The notes beneath the pieces are model-generated. The model ran no database searches and was not told where the DNA came from. It worked only from the letters and a program-made list of their open reading frames with translations. Made by a program: the position numbers and the translations under genes. Shown piece by piece: positions 11,529-23,287 of a stretch of 64,000 nucleotides of DNA (position 1 is its first letter; every line of letters begins with the position of its first letter). The stretch is from Acanthosoma haemorrhoidale (taxonomy: Eukaryota > Arthropoda > Insecta > Hemiptera > Acanthosomatidae): NCBI GenBank assembly GCA_930367205.1, contig OV884015.1, forward strand, positions 77,763,341-77,827,340. The letters are read 5' to 3'.

Positions 11529-14500
11529 TCAGCTTCTTTTGGTAACGGCACGCTTTTTGGCTAATGAAGAGGCCATTGTTTTAAAAAATATTGCGTTGGA
11601 TAAAGCTATTACGAGTGAAAACAGCGGGAGTCGTACGGTTCTGAAAGAAATCACACCTTAGTTAAATTTACAATAATTCAATATAAAATATACATACAAT
11701 TATAAAATATAAATATAACTTGAGGTTGTAATAGATGATAAATAAAAGTTCTTGTCATAAATGCAAAAGTTTTTTCATAGTTTAGAACATATATATATAT
11801 ATATATCATTATATGTGTAACTTAACACATATAATATAATAGAAATTATATAATTAAATTGACTGTAACTTATAAGTGTCGTAGTCAGCAGTCGACAAAA
11901 GGGGTTTGACAGATGAGTTGACAGAGCAGTAATGGTAACCATTAGACACCCTTTAACACAAGGTCGAAAACAGGCGACGGCAGAGGGTTCGGAAAAAGTG
12001 AATTAACTCTGTTTGAAGATGCATTGCATAGGTTTTATATTCAGTAGAACAGGATGGAGCATCATAAAAACCTTTATCGGCACCTGAGAGTGCAAATCAT
12101 AAAACACCTTTCTTTACACCGGGTCGAGCCTCTGGGGGGACTTAGGAAAGGGGTGTGAAAAAGACACTTTCTGTTGAAAAAGATAGCCCTTTTAGACAAT
12201 GGGTCGAAACACAGGTGAATTCTAAGAGTGATCGAGGAGAAGTTTTTGGACCAAGACAAAAACAGAATGGAGGCAGAGTGGGGAAGAGACAAAAGGCTTG
12301 ATGGAAACCCTGATGAGGTACTTGGTTGGTTAAGCTAACTGGATTACTTCAATAAAGACACCAAGTCTATAGATAAAGTCTTCAAGACACCAAGTATGAG
12401 TAGAAATAAGTATGAAACAATTTATATTAATATTTACCTTATAAGTTGAATGTAATCATATTAATTTCATTTCATTTTTTAGAGAACCAAATGCAGCACT
12501 TATTTTTATCATAAATTCAATTATGCTTTACCTTCATACAATTTAAATATCAAAAATGCTTCCATTGATAGACAAAATTAATCTTTGAAAAAGAATTAAT
12601 AGGAACAATTAAAATCAATTTCAATCAACTTTATTTTGTTATAACTTTACAATAATTTAGTACCTCTGAGTTTGATCGAGTAATCAAATCAAGTAGTTTA
12701 AATAATTAAATTCAATAAATCACATTTTCTAATAATTAATCAACTTGAGTGTAGAGGCATGGTTCTTTGGATAAGGTAGGTGAAAATATATGTGTATTGA
12801 TAGATAGATATTTTCAAACATTTTATATATATATATAATATATTAGCCAGAGGACCGAATGTTGCAATATATATACACATACAAATTAAGTGCGATGAAC
12901 TTAAATGGTATGGTTTTAGGATAGTGTATTTTTCAAAACAGAAATAACCTAGAAAACACAGGCTAGGTAAGTGCTTTGTTGAAAAGATATTGATAAAAAA
13001 ACAATACTCTTTCCATATATAAGTCTCAACACTTTATAGATACTAATTTATAGGCAGTAGAATCATATCAGTGTCATTTACCAACTTCATAGGAAACCCT
13101 CAGTCTACCTTCTCTTCTATTGAGGTGTTTCACCTTTTTTTTTTTCTTTAAATAGTTTTGACAAGAGATGACATAAATTGGCATCATGTGTAGCACCATA
13201 TTGGTGTCATTCTATTCTCACCAGGCTCGACATACGTATTTTTAGTTTAAGGACTGTATAGATTTCTTTTTACTTCAATCTAATAACAATAGCCAGCTGG
13301 TAAACATATTCTCTCCTTACTTTTTGTATGTACAGATTTTATTTTAAATATTTGTAGCAAATAAATCATTTTAACACCATTTCATGAACTCTGGTCAAGA
13401 TGGATGAAGTAGAATAAGTAGCTTAACAACACAGAAATATTGAACAGCAGAAAATAAATAAATATAAATTCTTAACACTTATTGGCATTTTATCCTTTCC
13501 TTTTGTGTACCATAAATTTATTCATGTACTTTAGTTGTAACAATTTTTCATCTAATGTTAACTGCCAATGTATCTGTTAGTCAGTTTTAAAATATTATTG
13601 AGTATACTTCTGTAAATAAATTATTATTGTGTACTCTGGTATACTATATTTATATGGGAATAATTCTTAAAGTAATTTACATTAAAAAAAAAAACTACAC
13701 TTACGTTGACTTTGTTACAGGAGCGGCTGCATTGGCACTTATTATGAATAGTGGAAATAACGTTGAAAATATACAGCCACTAAAACAATAATATAATTAA
13801 ATATAAATATATTCAAGAACGAAATATATTGCTTTTAGTTTAGCTGATTTTTTTCAAAATCAGTTAATAGTTTCATTATTAGATGCCCTGATGCTAAAAA
13901 TAAAAGTAATCCTACAAAAAATAATAGGTCACATTAATCACTGTTTAATGAAACAAAATGTGTTTCCTAGCAGATTGTAACAATAAATTTTTTTTTTTGA
14001 TCATTTCTGGATTAATAATTTTATTTCTTTTCCATAAGCTAAATTACAGGGTTTCTTCAATAGTGCTAGAGCTTATAACTCTTATTCCTGCTTCATGCCA
14101 TGAGACCGATCTTACAGTATGGAGTAGCCTCAAGAATTAAATGAGGAATAAAAAATAAATAAACCAAACTCGGTTAAACTGAATGAGAAATTACATTAAA
14201 AGAGGAAGGAGGCAAATTAAAGGACGACGAATTAACATGGTTCTTTTGTAATAATGACAATCAACATACCTTATAATATATGAAGATGTTAGAGTAGTGA
14301 GCAGTGCCAGCGGCATTCCAAAACCGATGAAGTATGGCCAATTAGTTTCAATAAAGTTAAGTCTTTTATGAAGTTCCCAACCCATATTGCACATTTTATA
14401 TTCAAATAAATATAAAGCAAATAACATACACGTATGAACTAATGAAAAAAAGTAGCCAAATGGAGGTATTGGAAAATAACCAACAAGGCAAGTCTGAAAA

Positions 14501-17500
14501 AATAAATAAATAAATATAAGAAAATTTAAATGTATCGCAACAAACATTAATGAAAATTATTTTCATAAATATATAACTACCTGAATCAGAAAAGCTAACT
14601 GTATAAAGCTGCTGAAAAAAAAATCTGCTATCTGTTTCCCTACGCTAGGCAGCACTTGCGGTCTTCCCGTGGTAGACCGATAAGCACTCTCGGCAATAGT
14701 CTAAAATTTAATAATATCATGATTTTATGAAACATATAGTTTGTTTTGGGGAATAGCCCCACACAAATGAAGTTGACTAATTCAATGAATAAATATTAAA
14801 CCTTAATATGTTGTAGCTATGCTTTACACATGAATTCCTAATTCAAAATAGAGAAAATTATATTTTAGTTTGAATCCAGCATTGAAAGAATTTTGTAATG
14901 TTTTAAAAGTGCAGAGAAAGAGAATAGAATATGACACAAAAGCCACTACCGGTTCTACTCAGGAAATCCCAATCCAAGTAACACAGTGATAGTTTCTTTT
15001 GGAAGTAGCACATAGTTAAAAAAATATCCTACAGGAGCCGGCTAGCATGTATATCATTATAAATATTTTATTTTTTTTAATTAGAAAGAAATATCTTGCT
15101 TCCGCTAGTAAGTGGCAATTTTAATAAAACCATTTAAATCAACAAAGAAAAGTCATTGAGTTGAACATTCAAACTATCTAACATTAAATAACACAATGGT
15201 AAATAATGCATAAAATATCTAAAATTCATAAACCTATCTGTTCTACTATTTCAAAAACTCAACCTCATTCTGCCAAACACAGTTGATTTATCATGTCTAA
15301 AATACAAACCATTTATCACATCAACATAAGAGACTTAAAACAAATATTATCCCACTCCTCAAAAAACTTCATGAACGAAGTTACACAATAAAAAATGAAA
15401 AATACTTAGAATATGAAATATTTGAAAAAACAAACACCTATGGAAACAATTAACAAAATTTTTGTTTTGCTACAGTAAATATTTTTGAATATTTCATTTT
15501 TTACTATTTTTTTTTAAATACATGAATAATTTTGTGTCTTTCCAAATTTAAGAAAAAGATTTTGTTATACGTTTTTTTTTTTTAAAGTGAGCAGATAATA
15601 TAAAATTTCTAGCAGATAAATTAATTTATTTTGGTTAGCATATTTAACAAAGAATATCTTGGAGTTTATATTCATATATTGATGATAGTAAAAAAAAAAT
15701 TAATGATAGTTATTTTTAATGTGAGGTCTAACTATCAAATCATTAATCAGTATAAGGTTCAATAGGTTACATAATTACAATGCCTGATCTGATTTAACAA
15801 TGTCAATACATTGTATGAGGCTTTAAAAAACAGATTATTGAATTCATAACCACAGAACTATCAGTTTTATTAATATTTAGTCCTGTGCGCTTTCAAAAAT
15901 TAACTGTGGTAGAATTTTTGTAAGTGTAAAAGTAAGTATTATTAATACCAGAAGCCTATGTCAGTATGTTAAAACCATATCTTATAGTTTAGTAACAGTT
16001 AAAACACAGCAGGCAAATGTATAAAATCAACATTTTTTGTTAAAATATAAAAATATTTCATGAAGTTTATGATGATGGCAGACTGTTGAATAAATTGTCT
16101 TTTATGTTTTCTGGGGATCTTGTTAATTTAAATTAAAAGTTTAATTTAATTTGAATATTCTTCATTATATTAATTTTCAGTGGTTCACTTCACTGTGTGT
16201 TAAGAATACAGTATGTTTTGGTGTGCTGTTACAAGTATATGTTCAAAATTATATAAAGCAAAAAACACACCCAAGAAGAAAAAATATATATATATATATT
16301 TTACACATACAGATTCAACAAGCTGAGCTATTCTTTTTGAATGTGTTCTATATAATTTTTAATTGCCTTATATAATTATATATATACTTGGAAAAGCACA
16401 CCAAACCAGGCATACTGCTTAGTATCTTGTGAAAGTGCTAACGGGGAAAAAAAGAAGGTTTTTTTATATAATAGTTTCAATCATCTATATAATTTAACCC
16501 ACAACATTCCACTAAATTTTAACAGAAAAAAAATTATTTAGAGGTTGTTTATGGGGTACTCTTCATGAATAAAACAAGTAAATAAGTAGGTGGAAAAGCT
16601 TGATTATCAAGGCTCCTTCTGGTTGCTTTGAAGCTTAGATCCCCAAAGCACTGACTCTTTGGATTTCACTATAACAACTCCGGAAAGGATTCATAAAGTT
16701 CAATAAATTGGGTAGATAAGTCCATTCTTTTATCTTACTGGAATGATCGAAAACAACAATGCACAAGTTATGGAAACAAGTGGAAGGAAACTGGTACTAA
16801 ATACTGATCATAAATAATATACACTTAAATTTATTATCGGGGTTGGTCTAGAACAACAAGCTTGTGAATTGGGTGGTCACTTCTTTGTCAAACCATCAAT
16901 CTTCTTACTACTTCTCTGACAAAACCAGAAAACTTTCCAAACTCAAATTTCACACATACACGATCAAAATTGCTTGATTGAGTATGGAGATGTTTATATA
17001 TGATTTCTAAACTCCTAGACACTGATTCTATTAATGTGTTAGTTACATATGGATTGATGATGGAGTGATGTTTCAACACCCTTTTAGTAAGCACTTTCAA
17101 CTTAGTTCCAATATAATTTTTTTCTGTTAATATTACTCCCATAAAAGACAAGTTTTCGATATACCTGTCTTTTGTAGCATAATCAGTGTTGCCGTTTAGT
17201 AATAGAAACAGTAATATTTAGTTATGTAGGCCTTATATCAATTTGATGTTTAAGGTCTGAAAAAAATTAATGTGCCTGACCAAGTAACAAGTTTAATCAG
17301 TAAGTGATAATGATAAAGGGGCTTCATTTTTTGTCTGCATACACTGAGGATAATATCATTTTTAAAAGATTCAAACTTAAATTAGTCAAAGAATATAATG
17401 TTCTAAAATTATAAAAATTCCCCCCCCCCCAAAAAATTGGTATTTTTTGAGTTATAAACAAATGAATGTTGTAGAACACTTTTTTAAATTTTATATGCTG

Positions 17501-19647
17501 TGTAATTTGAGAAACATTTTAAAGTAAGGAAAATGGTATTATTTTTTTAATAATAAGAGAATGCTATAATATTAACAATAACAAAATATAAATTTAGACA
17601 CAATTATTTGAGTCTCTGGTCATTTTTCTTTTGCAATCATTCTGATATGAGGACTAGCAATTTCAATGCATGAAACATACCCACTGACAACCTAACCCTC
17701 TTATAATAGGCATTCCTTTGGAGGATGTTAACCCCCACATTTACTCATAGTGAAGCACAATCTTATGGATTTCGAAGAAACAATCTTATTTCAAGATGTT
17801 CCCAAGCCATAGGCTATATTATTTTTTGCACAGCATTTGGAATTACTCAGCAATGTTTCAGAACTTGATAGCTTTACCAACAAGAGAATGCTGAGGGGTG
17901 TCTTTGTCAAGGTTTATACTCTACCGATTAGTTTTTATGGCAAAACTAACTATAGAAAATCTTAAGCACATCTGAACAAGATTTTAACAATCTACAAAAC
18001 AAAAATACTTTAATTATGCCTAAAAGATATATATGAATAAGAAATAGCCTTTTCATTGGACACATCCTGTATCTGACATATAAAAATGACTGAAACCAAA
18101 GCATATTCAGGTAAGACTTTACAAGGTAAGATAAATAACAATTTTTCACTGAAGTATAAACCAAGGAAAAGTTAAACAAATTAATTTAAGTGTATTTTTT
18201 TAAATTTTAAATGAACATTCTTAGACTAGAATTTTGTTAAGTAACTTTTTACTGCTTATTTTTATTTTGATTAACTGGACAAAATTTTTATCAAGTAATA
18301 AATTAAAATAACTTGGAATTTCTAGTGGTGGTGCAAATAGTTCTTATGCCTACTGTACATGTATTTATATGTTTGTATGATATCACTAAAATAAGCACTC
18401 TCCACTGTTTAGGAAACCAAGTTATGCACCTTATAAATAAGTTTTATGAACAGCTAAAGCAGCTTCAATTGGGGGGGGGGGGAATTATTTTAACAGATAA
18501 AAAAGCTTTTTTAAGAATTTAAGCAGGACAAGAAAAAGTAGGAATTCCAGGATGTGAAACTGAAATCTTAAAATATTAATTTAATTGTTCACTCACTAAT
18601 TCAAACTAATAAAAATTTGGCTTACCAAAAGATACTAAAAAATGGTTTCGCCGACAAGGAAGGTCACTCCTATAAAATATAAAAAATGTGCATAGGGGAC
18701 TTATGTTAAATGATTTCTACAAATAATCTAATCAAGATCAGTCAACTAAATGGATATGTAAGTATGAACATTCTGGTATAATTCTGAACAGGATAGTATA
18801 ATTACCCAACTTGGCACACATATAACTTACAATCTGGAAAAAACTACTGAGTGGGACAAGATATCCTAATTAAAATGAAATTAAGTCTGAAAGGAAAATT
18901 ATTAATAGCTTAAGTGGGTTTTGCTAAAAAAAGGGGAAAGGTATCACTTTTTAATTGACTATTTTATAATCACATGTTTTTCATAGTAGATATGTCACAA
19001 GAGTTTACTCTACTAGTGATGGATTAGGGAATGTGCATGCAATCGCAATACTAAGTACTATGTTTTAAAATATTAATAAATAAATTACCACAAACTCGAA
19101 CGTATTTGAAATTTTGCTTAGAAAATATACTGGATAAACCCATAAAGCGTTGAATACGATCTGTAAAAATAATTTAGTAATATCATAGAAATATTCCAGT
19201 TGTGGATAATTTTCTCCATAGTGCTGGATAGCGGATCTGACAGATGGTAGAAGAGCATTTTCAAAAAGGAGGATAGTGATCAAAAATCCTGCTCCATTGC
19301 GCGAAATTAACAGCACAGCACCTTGCAAACTTTTCCCATCTTTCCTGAAAACAATATAATTAAGAATCAGAGTTTTTAGAGCAAACAATAAGTCAGATAT
19401 ATCAGCGCAATCAAATAAATTATAAATTCCCAAAACACAATAAAGCTAGAGAATTTTAAATATGTTACTTACTGTTGTGTTGGTCTATTCTGGTATGGGT
19501 AAAACAGAGAAAGAGTACCTTTAAGACAGTCAATAAATCCTCTAGCAATTGCAGTCAATATTATCTAAAGAAAATAATTTTGAACTATGAAACTTTAACA
19601 AATAAAATATTAAAAATTAATGTAATACTTACACCAATATTATCCAT
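11529..19647 (-). CDS. EI24: EI24 (etoposide-induced protein 2.4), complete, 7 coding exons
   Basis: Multi-pass ER membrane protein of the EI24/PIG8 family, known in vertebrates as p53-induced and needed for autophagy. Exons (minus strand): 19633-19647, 19473-19564, 19089-19344, 14581-14700, 14270-14493, 13705-13779, 11529-11640. All junctions are GT/AG and in phase, giving 297 aa against 340 in human. Matches to human EI24: ARGFIDCLKGTLSLF near residue 15 (human ARGIKDSIWGI); FNALWVYPVYFLSKI in exon 3 (human FSALWVLPLFVLSKV); GRPQVLPSVGKQIAD in exon 4; the near-invariant block ETNWPYFIGFGMPLA in exon 5 (residues 210-224); SGCIFSTLFPLFIISANA in exon 6; RLPLFSLVIALSNAIFFKT in exon 7. The first exon encodes only five residues, and the Arg/Gln/Glu-rich segment after the first helix in vertebrates is absent. 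Intron 3 is 4.4 kb and intron 6 is 2.1 kb. Predicted hydrophobic helices match the family. Confidence 0.93.
14701..19088 (-). other. EI24 intron 3, no gene seen
   Basis: The longest EI24 intron. It contains poly-C (about 17421) and poly-G (18471-18482) runs and short AT dinucleotide tracts. An 87-codon minus-strand ORF (16888-17151) has even amino-acid composition but no splice context or recognisable family, so I do not call it a gene. Confidence 0.5.
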
Positions 19648-20659
19648 TTTAAGGTTTTTGATTAGAATAAAAATCTAATAATAAAAAAAATCGAATACGC
19701 AAATTAATATGTAAAACTACATAACCATTAGTAACAAACCCTTAGATTAAGGGTACACTCCGCAGAATAACAAAAATGACACTGATGTTTCGTATGTCGT
19801 GAACGAAGAAATTTTAAAGATCCGTTTCCCCAGATGAACGAAATGCACCTCTGATCTGCTAACTCATTGTATCAAAGTCCAGCTATTTTTACCCAAGTGT
19901 CATTCGTCGGATCTTAGTTTCCTAAAATGTCCAGTAGAATGCAACCATCGAACTTTATTTCAATTTTTCCATAGAGGTAATGTCTAAGTTATCTGCGTCT
20001 TTTCTAACTTCTTTGAATTTGCTCCGTAGTTTTTATATTGTTGATGTTTTAATCAATTTTTAATCTATCTGTCAAAATGGAGGGGAAAAGTTTCTAGAGT
20101 TACAATGACCTCGCCCAATCTATTAAATGTTATCAAAAGGAAAATTACTGCCAAATGAGAAGCAGAATAATGTTCTTTATTAATATTGTACTAATATTAC
20201 AATACTTAATTAATCTTATGCTAATAACTAAACCTTTATCGACCTTATATATACCACCCAGCGGTTCTAAATTTTCAATTCTATCAGGTGCCCTCAAGTG
20301 AGGGTCTTGTCACTTAGTTTTTTTTTTATTTAATTTACTTCATTTTGTATCCTTCTCTTTCAGTTGTACATATCATCTCATCTCAAATCATGTTTAGGAA
20401 AAGTACGTATTGCTTTACAAATTGGGAAATAAAGACCTAATTTACTATTCAATGAAGTACAGTTGTGCAGCAGGAGGAAAATATGAACATTCTGGAAACT
20501 TTTTGAGATAATCCAGGTATCCTTAGTTAGTTCTTCATTAAATTTAGGACTTCTTAATTTGCAAACTGACAAAAAGGTGAAGGATAGAATCTAAATTATG
20601 AGGCTTGAAAATAGCGAGAAATTGATACCACTTTGCGGATAGGAAATCTTTAGAAAAAC
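19648..20659. other. EI24 upstream region with SINE fragment
   Basis: The first 350 bp upstream of the EI24 ATG are the likely promoter; no TATA box stands out. A SINE 3' fragment is at 20290-20335. Nothing else is identified. Confidence 0.35.
20290..20335 (+). repeat. SINE 3' fragment
   Basis: Contains GTCTTGTCACTTAG followed by a T tract, matching the conserved tail of the SINE copies at 4.7-4.9 kb and 31.9-32.1 kb. Only the tail region is recognisable. Confidence 0.45.
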
Positions 20660-22190
20660 CCTAACGACCAAAAATATTCATAATATTAAGCAGAGACATT
20701 TAACTACTGCTTTGGTTACTCACAGTGAACTTGAATCCACAGTCAATTATTTAAAATGTGTGAACAATGCTCATCTTGAGGTAATAGTAAATGGGAACAA
20801 ATTCTGGACCAAGATTCAGAACCTAATGACGGATAGATATGAGAGAAAGACAAGCTATTAGTGAATCTTTGCCAGGGACAAAATTAGTACTCTGTTTATT
20901 CCATACATTTAAAACACTATTACAGGAGAGACAATGGATGTTAGTACAACCAGGATATTAGCTTCCTTAGAAATATTCGGAAAAATGGTATTTACTAAAA
21001 ACGAAGAACAGTATATAAGGAATACAATAATCTATTGCTATTGCTTTCAAATTTGGAAAAAGTTTCAGATTATATAAATAAAAAGAGGCATAATATAAGG
21101 TTACAGGGCTTATTAAGAATTCAGCTATAACATACAAAATTACGATTACAAACCACCTTGAGTCTTTGAATCAAAGGATAAAACAAGTGGTGGTAAAAAT
21201 AATCCATATTTCATTCATAATGAAAGATTAATGCAGGCCAGCTCATGAATTGTCAAGAACCTCCACCACAGGATGAAGTTCTTGCTAGGTTTAAAGAGAA
21301 ATTGAAACCTTTCAGCTTGGATATTATTTTTAAAAAATATTAAAGCTAGGAAATTGAAATCTGTCACATCAACTTATAAAACCACTATTTTATGTTGTGA
21401 CTGAATTTTTCAATAATTGGAAATTTGCATGTCATCATATTTTTTTACCAAGAGCAATTAATAGTTTTTGTATTTTTTTTATGGGGATTTAATATCCAAA
21501 CGATTCTTAATGTGTACAGATTATGAAATGTAAGAGTCAAGGATGTACCATCAGGTTTGGTATAAAAATAGTAACAAATGTAATACCAAAGGCTGGTATA
21601 GAGGTCAAAGCTGGGCAATCTGGCACTAAAGAGAAAACCATTGATATTAAATTATTAAAAAAAGAATTGCAGCCAATGACTGCTTCAAGTAAATATAGAA
21701 AGGCCATGATTGTATGTGAGGTGATATGCAGTTTGGAATTGTGGAATGTAAGTCAGCTCTGACTGAACTGTATAAAATAAGAGACTCCTTTAAACAGTGG
21801 ATATCTGCTTTTATTATAAAGTTACATACAAAAGAGTTAAAACTTAGTTTATTTTCATTAAAATTACTCTAATTTATCTTAATAATTAATATGTATTCTA
21901 GGACAAAGATAAAGAGGTGATAGAGATCACTACTGATCAATCTGGCCCTTAATTCTGTTTCTAATGATCATCAATGAAGTAAATTTATAATTAAATCATA
22001 TTAATACATCTTAGTAAATGTTTTCTAAATTTTATTGATTCTGTTATAGGACTCAAAAGAGCACAGCTATTGCAAACAAATTACTTTAAGTGATCTCTCA
22101 ATTGAGCTTTTGAAATGCGAGAGATTTGGTGGACCTAGAGATGTTTACAAGACTTTCATTGGTTTGAAGAAGAAAAAGAGGATGAAATAG
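20660..22190 (+). pseudogene. Decayed ZSWIM/MULE-type transposase-derived gene
   Basis: Plus-strand pieces in several frames follow the order of proteins of the ZSWIM1/3 type (MULE transposase core with SWIM zinc finger). They are: KNIHNIKQRHLTTAL...ELESTVNYLK (DNA-side region, about 20670-20755); FWTKIQNLMTDR, then after a frameshift ERQAISESLPGTKLVLCLFH at about 20843-20905, matching the core 'MTDKD..ER..I...FP.A.VLLCLFH'; NHLESLNQRIKQVV at about 21153-21197, matching 'NNRLESLNQKIK'; SKYRKAMIVCEVICSL at 21690-21740; and a basic C-terminus (FGGPRDVYKTF...LKKKKRMK, stop at 22188-22190) resembling the 'RGRPKG...VIGLPKKKR' end of these proteins. Frameshifts and stops between blocks make it non-functional. 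I did not find a clear SWIM C-x-C-x(n)-C-x-H motif. Inferred to be a mobile-element relic rather than a host gene. Confidence 0.6.
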
Positions 22191-22597
22191 TAACCATTTT
22201 GTAAAATGTTTCTTTACCAGTTGAGAGCAACAGTTTTTGTATTTTAAATGTGTTTTTCCACTATCTCAACTTGATCTCTTTTCCTATGTTTGCTCACTTT
22301 ATTTGAATGTGAAACACTATATTTATATTGTTAGATTTTATTTTATGGTTTGAAATATATTGAATGTTTGTGAAACTTTTGTTTTTGTCACTCCATAGAG
22401 GCTAATCTCACCCCTTGAATTTTATTTATTTATTTTTTGATGTATTCACAAAACTAGATTTTTTTGAAAATAAATTTAGAATACATATTCGGGTCAAATG
22501 TGTAATGAAATTAAAAATTAGGGGGGAGTTTTTAATAGTTTTTGACAGATTGTTTTTTATATTGCTCCATCTGTACTTCTCCAAATTGATTTAGATT

Positions 22598-22770
22598 GAT
22601 AATCTAAGGGATGATTTTTTCTAAAAGGGTAATAAGATTGAATCCATTCAAGATTTCTTTTTGACATATTTTGAGATTGATAACCTAAGGGATATTATTT
22701 TTCCTAAAAAGGCTCAAAAGATAGAATCAAATCTCAATTATCTGAGGGAAGAGATATCCCTTAGGTTATC
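22598..22770. repeat. Foldback repeat: 17-bp perfect inverted arms plus diverged direct copy
   Basis: GATAACCTAAGGGATAT at 22679-22695 and its exact reverse complement at 22754-22770. A diverged direct copy (GATAATCTAAGGGAT) sits at 22598-22612, and the AT-rich sequence after the first two copies (TTTTTCTAAAAGGG / TTTTTCCTAAAAAGG) is also similar. The layout is that of a nested or damaged MITE. Confidence 0.75.
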
Positions 22771-23089
22771 ACTCTATTTCAGCTTAAATTATTTTTCTGA
22801 AATTTTTACTTAAGATTCAGAAAAACTAGTTCTATAATACAAACTGAAACCATAATTTGAGGGCCCTAAAATATAAAAAAAAACAAGAAACAAACATCAA
22901 AAAATTATTTAAAACCCCTTTTTAGTTTTTGCTTGTACCTTTTTCTCAATTATACATATTTTTACATAGTTATCTCCTTTTGTTACCGCAATAAAGAAAA
23001 CGTCCATTTTAATTAATTAAAAACTTGATTTAAATTAATAGGAGTAATTAATTAATAAATAGTATGTTTTAAATTTTTAATAAGGCAAG

Positions 23090-23287
23090 ATGGCCGATGT
23101 CGAGAATTACTTGGCTGTCCTTTTGGTTCTTCCCTACCTCCATGATTTATGAATTGAGGCTATAACGTTAACTGGGCTTCAGAAGAACTCAGACATTAAG
23201 ACTTTGCCCATATTTAAAGTAAAAATGGATATTGTTATCCCTTACTATGTTCAGTGCAATGCTACTAAAGTTAGTAAGCTCCATTGA
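23090..23287 (+). pseudogene. Broken ORF of unknown origin
   Basis: ATG at 23090 opens 20 codons (MADVENYLAVLLVLPYLHDL) to a TGA at 23150-23152. The same frame then continues 44 codons (IEAITLTGLQKNSDIKTL... MDIVIPYYVQCNATK) to a TGA at 23285. Composition is protein-like. The MDIVIPYY segment recurs on the minus strand at about 26144-26185 (MDIVIPYYLQCNVT), so this is part of a dispersed repeat. Family unknown. Confidence 0.35.

Noticed and set aside
16888..17151. 87-codon ORF on the minus strand inside EI24 intron 3
   Set aside because: Composition looks protein-like but there is no family motif, splice context or link to a repeat.
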